Assembly: GCF_009677585.1 (NCBI RefSeq)
Contig: NZ_WKYV01000016.1
Location: forward strand, 1 to 64,000
Source of the DNA: Lactonifactor sp. BIOML-A5
Lineage (GTDB): Bacteria; Bacillota; Clostridia; Lachnospirales; Lachnospiraceae
Direction of reading: 5' to 3'
DNA: 64,000 bases
The notes under the pieces are model-generated. The model saw only the letters and a list, made by a program, of their open reading frames with translations, had not been told where the DNA came from and made no database searches. Made by a program: the position numbers and the translations under genes. How positions within the stretch are numbered: position 1 is the stretch's first letter; each line of letters opens with the position of its first letter. Positions 34,643-43,746 of the stretch are shown here, piece after piece.

Positions 34643-35479
34643 ATGATACAGGACATTGCGCCTCATGAGTACCATAATGAATGGAGGCCTCAGCCGCCTG
34701 AAGCTGAAAGCTATGTATTATTTTACCGGGGGAAGGAGGTACTGGTGAAATGGAAGGGAGAAGCATTGGATTTTCCCAGATTTTCCGAGCTGGAGGACAT
34801 AAACGACAGTCTCTACGAAACCAGTACCTATCTCTTTACCATTGACAATGAAAGATATTATCTTCTGGAAAACATTGCGTATCCTTTGGAGGATGCCTAT
34901 CGGATGGAGAACCTGGAGATTTTCAGAACGGTCTCCCCTGGATACCTGGCTTTTGCGGGAATTACGGGTGCCCAGCTGTACCGCTGGTACCAGAGCCACA
35001 GGTTCTGCGGAAAATGCGGGAAGCAGATGGTACATAGCGAAAAGGAACGTATGGTGTACTGTCCGGACTGCAATACCATGGAATACCCCAAAATATCTCC
35101 GGCAGTCATAGTGGCGGTAACTAATAATAACAGACTGCTTATGTCAAAATACGCAAACCGGGACTTTAAAAAATATGCGCTTATAGCTGGCTTTGTGGAG
35201 ATCGGAGAAACTGTGGAGGAGACAGTCAGGCGGGAGGTTATGGAAGAAGTCGGCTTGAAGGTGAAGAACCTGAGATATTATAAAAGCCAGCCATGGTCCT
35301 TTACGGATACCATACTCATGGGATTTTTTGCTGAGCTTGACGGAGAAGAGGAAATCACCCTGGACCGGGAGGAGCTGGCTATGGCAGAGTGGTTTGAGCG
35401 GGAGGAGATTCCGGTAAAGGAGCAGAGTGTCAGTCTTACGAATGAAATGATACTGAAGTTCAAGGCAGGGGAGATATGA
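34643..35479 (+). CDS. nudC: NAD+ diphosphatase / NAD-capped RNA decapping hydrolase NudC
   Basis: A 278-residue Nudix hydrolase. An N-terminal domain (about 1-110) precedes a zinc ribbon (FCGKCGKQMVHSE ... VYCPDCNTMEYPK) and the Nudix domain. The Nudix box is GFVEIGETVEETVRREVMEE, and the NudC signature is SQPWSFTDTILMGF (usually SQPWPFPxS). The family cleaves NAD(H) to AMP and NMN(H) and removes NAD caps from RNA. The RBS GGAGGAAG precedes ATG 34643. Convergent with the EndoQ-UvrD gene, with a hairpin (35553-35583) between. Confidence 0.9.
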   Translation: MIQDIAPHEYHNEWRPQPPEAESYVLFYRGKEVLVKWKGEALDFPRFSELEDINDSLYETSTYLFTIDNERYYLLENIAYPLEDAYRMENLEIFRTVSPGYLAFAGITGAQLYRWYQSHRFCGKCGKQMVHSEKERMVYCPDCNTMEYPKISPAVIVAVTNNNRLLMSKYANRDFKKYALIAGFVEIGETVEETVRREVMEEVGLKVKNLRYYKSQPWSFTDTILMGFFAELDGEEEITLDREELAMAEWFEREEIPVKEQSVSLTNEMILKFKAGEI

Positions 35480-35613
35480 TTGTAATAATGAATGGAACTT
35501 GTATGGAGTTTAGTTCTGGGATCTATTAATCGGGTGTGGAAGAAGAACAATGAGAGGAAGCCCGCCGACACGGGCTCCCTCTCACCTGATCATGGAAAAG
35601 CTCCACAAAAAAA

Positions 35614-38600
35614 CTACATCTCTTTCATTATTTCAAACAAACTAATCTGCCGTAATTCCCCATCTTCCTTTTCTTTTCCAATTCTCTCTCTTTGCACCAG
35701 CTTCTCCGGGATATCCTCTATAAATGGAGAGGGCTTTTCGGCTGCAGTGATTAGCACCAGTTCTTCTTTCGCCCGTGTAAGACCAACATAGAAGAGACGC
35801 CGCTCTTCTTCCAGGGCAGCCTCTTCCCGGGCCTGGGACAGGGGCAGGATGCCTTTGTTTAGCCCCGCCAGAAAGACGGCGGGGTATTCTAATCCTTTGG
35901 CCGCGTGGAGAGTCATCAGGGTTACTGCGCCGGAGGTGTAGCCTTTTCCCCAGCTGCGCTTCAGATCGCTCTCCTGGCCAAAGGTAACGGTATCCAGGAG
36001 CGACTGCATAGTGGGGTGGAACACTGCCATATTTGAAAATTTGCATAGGAATTCATCTTCCGAAAGCCCGAGATCCTGTATCCAGGAGTCTATCAGCTTC
36101 TGGGGTTTAGTTCTTTTCACCCTGGAGGTATATTTTGTTGTAAGGGTCTCCAGAACATCACGGTCTCTAAGTGGTTCCAGATGTCTTTGGCTGAGTGCCA
36201 GGGCGGAGGTATCCTCCGGGTGGAGGAGATGCCGGAAAAAGCTGAGCGTTCCTTTTACGGAGGGATGCGAGAGGTAGTCCTCACGACCGGTGACAATATA
36301 GGGGATGCCCTCCTTTTTCAGACATTTTTCTAACAGCTGTGCCTGACGGTGTGTGCGGTAGAGAATGGCAATATCCGAAAATCCATAGACACGCCGTTCT
36401 ATGACTCCTCCGGTATCCACATCCAGCATATCAATGCCTCCTACCATGCGGTTGATTTCTTTGGCAATATAGATTCCCTCGGAGAGGCCTCCGGGACATA
36501 AGGCCAGGCGGACAGGCATGCCTTTAGGGGATACGGGACAAAGGGGCCGGTGTTCTCCCGGGCTGCGGGAGATTACTGTATGAGCAAGAGAGAGGATTCC
36601 CCCGGAGGAACGGTAGTTTTCTTCCAGATAAATTTGTGTAAGTTCCGGATAGTCTTCTCTAAGATGCTGGAAACATAGGGCATCTGCCCCCCGGAAACCA
36701 TAGATTGCCTGATCGGGATCTCCAATGACAAACAGTTCTTTTCCGTTTCGGTTCCACAGCTGAATCAGCCGGTACTGCAGGGGACTGATATCCTGAAATT
36801 CGTCTACCAGAAGATAGCTGAAACGTTCCCCCAGAACAGATGAGGCATCTTCCCGTTCCAAAAGTTCAATGGTCTTCACCAGGAGATCATCAAAATCCAG
36901 GAGCTTATTCCCTTGAAGCGATGCTGCGTAAGCCTGAAATGCTTCCCCGGGAAGGGCGGAGCTGACCTGTGTCATTCCGGTTTTTATCCGGGAGACTTCT
37001 TTTATAAATGTTTCCGGACTGACGGATAATTCATAGCTGGAGATTACTTCTCCGGCTTTGTCCAGGAGTGTATATTCATCTGCAAGGATATACCCGGGAT
37101 ATACACTGGTGTAGAGCTGATAGCAGATGGCGTGGAAGGTTCCCACGTTCAGCTGTCTGAGACTTCTGGAATTTCCCAGCTCCAAAGCCAGGCGTTCTTC
37201 CATCTGAGCGGCTGCTTTTCTGGTAAAGGTAACGGCAGTAATCTTAGACGGACCCACTTTGCGCTCCTGGAGAAGATATAGAATCTTGGCGGTAAGGGTA
37301 TGCGTCTTGCCGGTTCCGGGTCCTGCAATGACTGCGCATACAGGAGCATAAGAGTGCACGGCCTCCTCCTGCCTGGCATTCAGGCTTTGGGTAAGTGAAC
37401 GGGGAAATGCTCTCTTCGTGGACTGCCCGTCACTGGGCGACGCTTCGTTACTCACAGAGGTCTCCGGGATGGAGGGTACGGAATCAGTACTCCGGTCAGA
37501 GGGGGACGCCGCCTCCAGAGAGGAAAGCTCTTCCATAGAAAACAGATTCAGCTGACCACTGAAAAGGTCTATCTCGTAGGGATTTAAAACCTTAATGGTG
37601 CCGTACTCACCGTCAAACCCGGGACTTCGCTCCACACGCCCCTCCCGCAGGCGCCGGATGCCCTCTGCAATCACTGGTCCTGAGATCTTTTGTATGTCCT
37701 CTGTGGGGATTTCCCTGAGAAGAGAGAATTCCGGCCCTAAATGCTTCAGAAGCTTTTCATACTCAGCGGTTACCTTCTTGCTGGAGGGAGACGAAGCTGT
37801 GCAGGAGGCAATGACCTCGGGGAGAGGCACCAGACTTTCGAAGGGTTTACCCTGTGAGAAGACAAAGTCCTCCGGGCGGTCAGCCAGTTCTTCCACTCTG
37901 TGCAGCACCCCGATGGTAAGTTTTTTGCCGCAGACAGGGCATTTATTACCGTGAAGTGCGGCCTGTGCGGGGCTGAGCCGCAGATGGCATTTCCGGTGGC
38001 CGTCAAAATGATATTTTCCCTCTTCCGGGAAGAATTCTATGGTACCGGCAAGTCCGTTTCCTGTCTCCAAAGCTTCACAGAGGGCAGGATAAGACAGTTC
38101 AGTATCCAGAAGATTAGCCTCCCGGCCCAGTTTGGCCGGAGAGTGGGCGTCGGAATTGGATACCAGCTGATACTTGTCAAGGGCAGAAAGACGCCAGTTC
38201 ATTGCGGGATCAGAGGAAAGCCCTGTCTCCAGAGCATGTATGTGGGGAGTCAGATCCTCAAAGCATTCCTCTATGGTATCAAAGCCTGAGAAAGCACCGA
38301 ATAGAGAAAAGTGGGGGGTCCATATGTGGGCTGGGATAAAGACAGCCTGGGGACAGGTATCCAGGGTGATCTCCAGGAGATCGCGGCAGTCCAGTCCGAG
38401 AATGGGACGCCCGTCCGAGTGAATATTGCCGATGGCCTCCAGTTTTCTGGACAGGGCCTCCGCTGCTTCAAGCCCCGGAAGCAGAATAAGGCTGTGGACT
38501 TTTCTTACTTTCTCATTTTTTTTATAAATGGAGCTGATTTCTCCTGAGACAACAAATCTGGGGGACTGTCCCGGGGGACATAAATCCGGATGCCGGAAAG

Positions 38601-38802
38601 AGGGATTCAGAGTATAGAAGCCTTCCTCGGCCGGAACCAGCTTTTGGGCCAGTTCGTCTCTCCAGGCAGGGTGAGTAAAGTCACCGGTGCCTAAGAGCTG
38701 TATTCCTTTTCTTCTGGCCCATAAGTCCAGATGTTCTGGTGTGCATTCCCTGCTGGTGGCCCGGGAATACCTGGAATGTATATGAAGATCTGCAATGTAC
38801 AT
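35614..38802 (-). CDS. EndoQ-like PHP nuclease fused to UvrD helicase
   Basis: A 1062-residue fusion. Residues about 1-400 form a PHP domain of the EndoQ type: MYIADLHIHSRYSRATSREC, LLGTGDFTHPAWRDELAQKL, SDAHSPAKLGREANLLDTEL and a zinc finger NKCPVCGKKLTIGVLHRVEE. EndoQ cuts DNA 5' of deaminated bases and abasic sites. A linker of low complexity (about 425-475) leads to a UvrD/Rep/PcrA helicase: Walker A IAGPGTGKTHTL near 489, LLVDEFQDISPLQYRL near 664, GDPDQAIYGFRGAD, LEENYRSS, MTLHAAKGLEYPAVFLAGLN near 962 and GLTRAKEELVLI. One protein could thus nick at damage and unwind from the nick. The combination is known in some Clostridia; the in vivo role is inferred. Confidence 0.88.
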   Translation of the reverse strand: MYIADLHIHSRYSRATSRECTPEHLDLWARRKGIQLLGTGDFTHPAWRDELAQKLVPAEEGFYTLNPSFRHPDLCPPGQSPRFVVSGEISSIYKKNEKVRKVHSLILLPGLEAAEALSRKLEAIGNIHSDGRPILGLDCRDLLEITLDTCPQAVFIPAHIWTPHFSLFGAFSGFDTIEECFEDLTPHIHALETGLSSDPAMNWRLSALDKYQLVSNSDAHSPAKLGREANLLDTELSYPALCEALETGNGLAGTIEFFPEEGKYHFDGHRKCHLRLSPAQAALHGNKCPVCGKKLTIGVLHRVEELADRPEDFVFSQGKPFESLVPLPEVIASCTASSPSSKKVTAEYEKLLKHLGPEFSLLREIPTEDIQKISGPVIAEGIRRLREGRVERSPGFDGEYGTIKVLNPYEIDLFSGQLNLFSMEELSSLEAASPSDRSTDSVPSIPETSVSNEASPSDGQSTKRAFPRSLTQSLNARQEEAVHSYAPVCAVIAGPGTGKTHTLTAKILYLLQERKVGPSKITAVTFTRKAAAQMEERLALELGNSRSLRQLNVGTFHAICYQLYTSVYPGYILADEYTLLDKAGEVISSYELSVSPETFIKEVSRIKTGMTQVSSALPGEAFQAYAASLQGNKLLDFDDLLVKTIELLEREDASSVLGERFSYLLVDEFQDISPLQYRLIQLWNRNGKELFVIGDPDQAIYGFRGADALCFQHLREDYPELTQIYLEENYRSSGGILSLAHTVISRSPGEHRPLCPVSPKGMPVRLALCPGGLSEGIYIAKEINRMVGGIDMLDVDTGGVIERRVYGFSDIAILYRTHRQAQLLEKCLKKEGIPYIVTGREDYLSHPSVKGTLSFFRHLLHPEDTSALALSQRHLEPLRDRDVLETLTTKYTSRVKRTKPQKLIDSWIQDLGLSEDEFLCKFSNMAVFHPTMQSLLDTVTFGQESDLKRSWGKGYTSGAVTLMTLHAAKGLEYPAVFLAGLNKGILPLSQAREEAALEEERRLFYVGLTRAKEELVLITAAEKPSPFIEDIPEKLVQRERIGKEKEDGELRQISLFEIMKEM

Positions 38803-38843
38803 GAGTTCACCTGCTTTCTGTAAATAGTCAGTATGGGACAGTT

Positions 38844-39635
38844 CTAGGGATGAAGTAAAGTAAGGCTGGAGGCATCCAGGTCATTTTCCCGGAAATAGGC
38901 CTCGATTTTGCCTTTGCTCTCTTTTAAAAGGGTAATAATTCGTTCGCTTTTTTCCGGAGTGTCACGGTATATGGGGACACTGACGCTGAGGCCGCCCACG
39001 ACCTCATGGTCTTTTACCAGAGAGACTGCGATGCACAAGATCTGTTCGGTAGCTTCCTCCCTCTCTTCGGCATATTCTCTGATCCGGCAAAGCTCCAATT
39101 CCCGGAGCAATACGTCAAAATCCGTAATGGTTTTTGGGGTTACCGGATATAAGCCGCGCGGATAGAGCTCTCTCACCTTCTGAGGGGAAGCATGGGAGAG
39201 GATTGCCTTTCCCATTGCCGTACAGTAGAGCGGCATTCGTTTGCCTACATAGGACACAAGACGGATGGGGGCTTCAGATTCCTCTTTGGCAATATACAAA
39301 AGATTAGACTGTTCCTGGATGCCCAGCTGGCAGGTTTCCTGGGTTTGCCTTACAATGGTTTTCATTTCCTGGTGTATAAATTCCAGAGCGGTCATACTGC
39401 TGGTATAGGAAGTCCCCACGGAAAATGCGGCTATCCCGATTTGGTAGCGTGATGTATTTTTATTTAAAAAGATAAACTTTCGGTGTGCCATGGTGTGAAC
39501 CAAGGGCATGATGCTGCTTTTGGGGGCATCTAACGTATGGGAAATTTCAGTAAGAGTCAATCCTTCCGGTGTGCTTGCTAATAATTCCAGGATATCAAGT
39601 ACCCGTTCGGTTGGTCTGTGACTGGTTGCTGGCAT
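38844..39635 (-). CDS. IclR family transcriptional regulator
   Basis: A 263-residue IclR protein. The N-terminal winged HTH (ERVLDILELLASTPEGLTLT, EISHTLDAPKSS) is followed by the ligand-binding domain with MPLYCTAMGKAILSH and the C-terminal VGGLSVSVP. AAAGGAGA precedes the ATG at 39635. Divergent from a DapA-family aldolase gene, whose start region carries palindromes downstream of a strong promoter. It probably controls that gene in response to a sugar-acid or keto-acid intermediate. Confidence 0.88.
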   Translation of the reverse strand: MPATSHRPTERVLDILELLASTPEGLTLTEISHTLDAPKSSIMPLVHTMAHRKFIFLNKNTSRYQIGIAAFSVGTSYTSSMTALEFIHQEMKTIVRQTQETCQLGIQEQSNLLYIAKEESEAPIRLVSYVGKRMPLYCTAMGKAILSHASPQKVRELYPRGLYPVTPKTITDFDVLLRELELCRIREYAEEREEATEQILCIAVSLVKDHEVVGGLSVSVPIYRDTPEKSERIITLLKESKGKIEAYFRENDLDASSLTLLHP

Positions 39636-39724
39636 ATGAATTCTCCTTTCAACTCTTCAAATTATAACAGAAATCGACAGGAAGAGAAACCGCTGCAGAA
39701 GAGAAAATCTTTTGATAAATATGG

Positions 39725-39801
39725 TTGACTTGCCTTTCTTTAGGTGATAGGATACAACTATAGGTACGTAAATACATATATAGTACGTATATAAGTACTA
39801 T
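39725..39801 (+). promoter_or_regulatory. Promoter and operator of DapA-family gene
   Basis: TTGACT (39725-39730), 17-nt spacer, TAGGAT (39748-39753). Just downstream, over the expected transcription start, is a run of GTAC-centred half-palindromes (TAGGTACGTA, ATATATAGTACGTATATA, AAGTACTA; 39761-39801), a good candidate for IclR binding. Confidence 0.6.
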
Positions 39802-39833
39802 GTAAGATAAAAACCAGAGAAAGGAAGAGAAAA

Positions 39834-40745
39834 ATGAAAAAAGGGAATTATTTTACTCCGGTAGTAACTGCATTTGATGAAAATGGCCGTCCGGATATGG
39901 ACGCAAACAGAAGGATATGGGAACATCTGATTGCAGGCGGGGTTGACGGGCTGGTCATCATGGGAAGTATCGGAGAATTTTTTGCCATGTCCAGGGAGGA
40001 AAAAGAGGCCATTATTGACCAGGTTACAGACTTTGCCGGAGGCAGGACAAAATTATACATAGGAACTAGCTGTATGACACCGGAGGAGACCGTGGAATTG
40101 TCTAATTATGCTCTGGATGCAGGGGCAGATGCGGTGATGGTAATCAGCCCTTACTATTTTTCTCTCTCAGATGAGAATGTAGAGTACTTTTATGATGAAG
40201 TAGCGGCCAACATTCGCGGCAATATGTTCCTGTATAATTTCCCGGACAGAACAGGATATGATCTCAGTCCCGAAGTTACAAGGAATCTGCTGAGAAAGCA
40301 CAGCAACATTATAGGGTATAAGGATACGCTGGGGAATATGGGACATACCAGAAAGCTTCTTAACACCGTGATGGGTGAATTTCCTGATTTTATGGTGCTC
40401 TCAGGTTTTGACGAATTCTTTGTACATAACCTTTTGGGCGGGGGAAGCGGATGCATTGGAGGTCTGTCCAATATCTATCCAGAATTATTTGCCTCATGGG
40501 TAGATGCTGTGGATAAAAAGGATATGGAGAAGGCTTCCGGGATTCAGCAGATTGTGGACGGTCTGATGGCCATCTATGATGTATCAGCCACCTTTATTCC
40601 GGTCATTAAAAGAGCTATGGTTATCCGTGGGATTGGGATGCAGGACTGCTGTAAGAAGCCATTTCTTCCAGTCAGTGAGGAACAGGATAAAAAGATACGA
40701 ATGATTATGAAAGAGGCAGAACAAAGGATGGAAAAGCTCTCTTAG
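39834..40745 (+). CDS. DapA/NanA family (N-acetylneuraminate lyase superfamily) aldolase
   Basis: A 303-residue class I aldolase. The Schiff-base lysine lies in NIIGYKDTLGNM and the conserved tyrosine in FLYNFPDRTGYDLSPE. The usual GTTGE loop reads GSIGEFFAMSREEK, as in keto-deoxy sugar-acid aldolases rather than true dihydrodipicolinate synthase. Together with the divergent IclR gene this suggests catabolism of a sugar acid or hydroxy-keto acid, not lysine synthesis. The exact substrate is unknown. RBS AAGGAAGAG before ATG 39834. Confidence 0.82.
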   Translation: MKKGNYFTPVVTAFDENGRPDMDANRRIWEHLIAGGVDGLVIMGSIGEFFAMSREEKEAIIDQVTDFAGGRTKLYIGTSCMTPEETVELSNYALDAGADAVMVISPYYFSLSDENVEYFYDEVAANIRGNMFLYNFPDRTGYDLSPEVTRNLLRKHSNIIGYKDTLGNMGHTRKLLNTVMGEFPDFMVLSGFDEFFVHNLLGGGSGCIGGLSNIYPELFASWVDAVDKKDMEKASGIQQIVDGLMAIYDVSATFIPVIKRAMVIRGIGMQDCCKKPFLPVSEEQDKKIRMIMKEAEQRMEKLS

Positions 40746-40886
40746 CACTGAAATCAGACAGAAAATTAAGAACTCGTAAAGAATCCTCCGGATTGCTTGA
40801 TTCTTAGGAGGCCTTCTTCTATAATGCGGCTAGAATCATCCATGTGATGATTCCCAATACGCTGCAGGAACATATTATATAAGGAA

Positions 40887-40930
40887 AAAAAGCGTAATGG
40901 GCGTCCCAGACGGACGTGATTACGCTTTTT
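40887..40930 (+). terminator. Terminator between aldolase and ktrB
   Basis: Perfect 12-bp stem AAAAAGCGTAAT / ATTACGCTTTTT with an inner TCC/GGA pair. It ends 20 bp before the ktrB start codon, so besides ending the aldolase transcript it could attenuate ktrB. Confidence 0.8.
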
Positions 40931-40949
40931 ACTTTCCGGGGGAGGAATT

Positions 40950-42242
40950 ATGGAATTATTAAAGCGGCAGTCGCCGGGGCGTCTGATTGTGTTGGGATTC
41001 GCCGGTGTGATACTGCTAGGTACATTTTTGCTGATGATGCCGGTTTCTGTGAGGGAGGGGCAGCAGGTGAGTTTTATTAATGCCCTCTTTACCTCCACAA
41101 GTGCAGTATGCGTTACTGGATTGATCGCCATTGATACCGCAGATCACTTTACTGTATTCGGAAGGACAATTGTGGCTCTTCTGATCCAGATCGGAGGTTT
41201 GGGGGTCACATCCGTAGGGGTAGGGCTGATCTTATTAACAGGAAAGCGGGTTGGAATGAAGGGAAGGCTGATGGTAAAGGAAGCCATGAATGTGGGAAGC
41301 CTGAAAGGAATGGTACGGCTGGTAAAGGCGGTACTGCTGATGACACTCTGCTTTGAGGCCGCAGGGGCGGCACTCAGCTTTCTGGTATTTGCGCAGGACT
41401 ATCCTCCGCTACAGGCGCTGGGAATCAGTGTGTTTCATGCGGTAGCTGCCTTTAATAATTCCGGCTTTGATATTTTGGGAGGGCTGAGGAATCTGATCCC
41501 TTACCAGAATGACATCCTTTTGAATCTTACCACCAGCGGCCTTATTATTTTCGGAGGTCTGGGATTTCTTGTTATCCTGGATATAGGCAGGAAACGGTCC
41601 TTTAAAAAGCTATGTCTTCACTCGAAAGTAGTGGTTACCATGAGTGTAATTCTGCTGGCTGCAGGTACACTGCTTTTAAAAGCAACGGAAGATATCAGCT
41701 GGCTGGGAGCATTTTTCCAGAGTGTATCGGCCCGTACCGCAGGGTTTTCGTCATATCCCATTGGAGAGTTTACGAACGCGGGGCTTTTTGTGCTGATTAT
41801 TCTGATGTTTATCGGCGCGTCCCCTGGTTCCACCGGGGGAGGAATAAAAACCAGCACTTTTTTTGCCCTGGTGCAGGCCACAAAAAGCGCGGCCACCAAT
41901 CAACATTGTTCTGCTTTTCACAGGAAGCTGCCCTATGAAGTGTTATCAAAGGCATTTATTATTACCTTTCTGTCGATGCTGGTGGTGTGTGCGGGAACCT
42001 TTCTTTTGTGTATCCTGGAACCGGAATACACTTTTGTTCAGCTTCTTTTTGAGATAACCTCCGCGTTTGGTACAGTCGGACTTTCCACAGGAATTACACC
42101 TGAGCTGGGAGATGCGGGGAAATATATTGTAATACTAACTATGTTTATCGGCAGGCTAGGTCCCCTGACGATTGCTTCGATCTGGAGCTTTAGGCCTGCG
42201 GCAGCGGCCAGATACAGCGAAGAGAGTATAACCATTGGTTAA
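40950..42242 (+). CDS. ktrB: KtrB-type potassium uptake membrane subunit
   Basis: A 430-residue TrkH/KtrB superfamily protein with four repeated M1-P-M2 units. Pore loops are visible: TSTSAVCVTGL (first), AFNNSGFDIL (second), SARTAGFSSYPIGE (third) and SAFGTVGLSTGIT (fourth). These selectivity-filter-like glycines fit a Na+-coupled K+ transporter. RBS GGGGGAGG precedes the ATG. It is followed 13 bp later by its regulatory subunit gene ktrA. Shorter than TrkH, which fits KtrB. Membrane protein of the cytoplasmic membrane. Confidence 0.9.
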   Translation: MELLKRQSPGRLIVLGFAGVILLGTFLLMMPVSVREGQQVSFINALFTSTSAVCVTGLIAIDTADHFTVFGRTIVALLIQIGGLGVTSVGVGLILLTGKRVGMKGRLMVKEAMNVGSLKGMVRLVKAVLLMTLCFEAAGAALSFLVFAQDYPPLQALGISVFHAVAAFNNSGFDILGGLRNLIPYQNDILLNLTTSGLIIFGGLGFLVILDIGRKRSFKKLCLHSKVVVTMSVILLAAGTLLLKATEDISWLGAFFQSVSARTAGFSSYPIGEFTNAGLFVLIILMFIGASPGSTGGGIKTSTFFALVQATKSAATNQHCSAFHRKLPYEVLSKAFIITFLSMLVVCAGTFLLCILEPEYTFVQLLFEITSAFGTVGLSTGITPELGDAGKYIVILTMFIGRLGPLTIASIWSFRPAAAARYSEESITIG

Positions 42243-42255
42243 GGAGGAGAGGGTT

Positions 42256-42921
42256 ATGAGAAAAAATAAGACAGACGTTTCCTATGGAATTATAGGCCTT
42301 GGGAGATTCGGCCAGGCGCTGGCAGTCACGTTGGCGGATGCGGGAAAAGAAGTGGTGGCTGTGGACAACAATGAAAGTAAAGTAAAAGAAATCCGCCAGT
42401 ATACAGAACATGCTTATGTGGCAGAAGAGCTTACAAAGGAAGTGCTGGAGGAGATAGGGATACAGAACTGTGATACGGTGATTGTATGTATCGGAGAGAA
42501 AATAGATACCAGTATCCTTACTACCTTAAATGTGGTAAACTTGGGGGTCCCTAACGTAATTGCCAAAGCCATCAGCCGGGATCAGGGTATGGTACTGGAA
42601 AAGATAGGCGCAGAGGTGGTTTACCCGGAGCGGGATATGGCACTGAGACTAGGGAAACGTCTGCTGACAGGCTGTCTGCTGGATTATCTGCCCCTGGAGA
42701 ATGGTGTGGAGATTACAGAGATTAAGGCCACAGAGAAGATTGTGGGAAAAAGTGTGGTGGAAGTAGAGCTGAGAAAACGGTACGGACTGAATATTATAGC
42801 CATTGAGCATGAAAACCGGACAGAGACGGAGATAGGACCTGATTACAGATTCCAAAAAAATGATATTATTGTGGTAATTGGGAAAGATGAAAATGTGGAG
42901 AAGTTCGAAGCCTATCTTTGA
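42256..42921 (+). CDS. ktrA: KtrA potassium uptake regulatory subunit (RCK/TrkA)
   Basis: A 221-residue RCK protein. The N-terminal Rossmann fold shows YGIIGLGRFGQALAVTLADA with VVAVDNN about 20 residues on, and a C-terminal TrkA-C domain (about 140-221) follows. Such proteins form an octameric ring on KtrB and gate it with ATP/ADP or c-di-AMP. AAGGAGG lies nine bases before ATG 42256. In an operon with ktrB. Confidence 0.9.
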   Translation: MRKNKTDVSYGIIGLGRFGQALAVTLADAGKEVVAVDNNESKVKEIRQYTEHAYVAEELTKEVLEEIGIQNCDTVIVCIGEKIDTSILTTLNVVNLGVPNVIAKAISRDQGMVLEKIGAEVVYPERDMALRLGKRLLTGCLLDYLPLENGVEITEIKATEKIVGKSVVEVELRKRYGLNIIAIEHENRTETEIGPDYRFQKNDIIVVIGKDENVEKFEAYL

Positions 42922-43011
42922 GATTTCCAAAGTTCTTGCAGACAGAAGCACGGGAAAGATGTATAATGGTATTTGACTGATCCAAAAAAGAAATACAAAG
43001 GAGGAAGGAAG

Positions 43012-43746
43012 ATGCTGGAATTAAAGAATATTTCCTTCGACGTGTCAGAGGATGCAGAACAAAAAGGAATATTGCACAATATAAATCTGAAGCTGAAGGA
43101 TAACCAGTTCATCGCCGTCACAGGACCAAACGGGGGAGGAAAGTCAACCCTTGCAAAAATCATTGCCGGGATTCAGGCACCTACAGAGGGGCAGATTCTC
43201 TGGAACGGAGAAGACATTACGGATAAAAACATTACGGAGAGAGCCCGTCTGGGAATCAGCTATGCGTTTCAGCAGCCGGTCCGCTTCAAAGGGGTAACAG
43301 TTTTTGACCTTCTGCAGCTGGCCAGCGGAGAGAATATAACGGTTACAAAAGCCTGTGAATATCTTTCAGAGGTAGGGCTGTGTGCAAAAGATTATATTAA
43401 GAGAGAAGTCAATGCCAGCCTTTCCGGGGGAGAGCTTAAGAGGATAGAGATTGCCTCTATTCTTGCGAGATCTACTAAGATCTCTATTTTTGATGAGCCG
43501 GAAGCCGGTATTGACCTGTGGAGCTTTCAGAATCTGATCCAGGTATTTGAGAAGATGCATGAAAAGATCCACGGAACGATCTTGGTAATTTCCCATCAGG
43601 AGAGGATACTGAATATTGCCGATGAAATCGTAGTAATCTCAGACGGCGGGATTAAAGGACAGGGCAGCAGGGATGAGATTCTCCCGGATCTTCTCAGCGG
43701 AGAGGATTCCTACGGAGCCTCCTGCTATAAGATGGAGGTGAAATAA
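43012..43746 (+). CDS. sufC: SufC-type ATPase for Fe-S cluster assembly
   Basis: A 244-residue ABC-type ATPase. Walker A VTGPNGGGKSTLAK, Q-loop YAFQQPVRFKGVTVF, signature NASLSGGELKRIEI and Walker B ISIFDEPEAGIDLWSF with the E-P-E-A-G-I-D form of SufC. It drives the SufB scaffold. AAAGGAGGAAGG precedes the ATG (43012). The next gene starts at the following base, and no sufD, sufS or sufU is adjacent, so this is the minimal two-gene form (also called SmsCB). Confidence 0.88.
   Translation: MLELKNISFDVSEDAEQKGILHNINLKLKDNQFIAVTGPNGGGKSTLAKIIAGIQAPTEGQILWNGEDITDKNITERARLGISYAFQQPVRFKGVTVFDLLQLASGENITVTKACEYLSEVGLCAKDYIKREVNASLSGGELKRIEIASILARSTKISIFDEPEAGIDLWSFQNLIQVFEKMHEKIHGTILVISHQERILNIADEIVVISDGGIKGQGSRDEILPDLLSGEDSYGASCYKMEVK

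Noticed and set aside
39834..40745. Calling the gene dapA (lysine pathway)
   Set aside because: The active-site loop is GSIGEF rather than GTTGE and an IclR gene is divergent, which fits sugar-acid or keto-acid aldolases better.
40746..40949. A c-di-AMP (ydaO-type) riboswitch upstream of ktrB
   Set aside because: The conserved ydaO segments are not seen; the stretch holds only a terminator-like hairpin.
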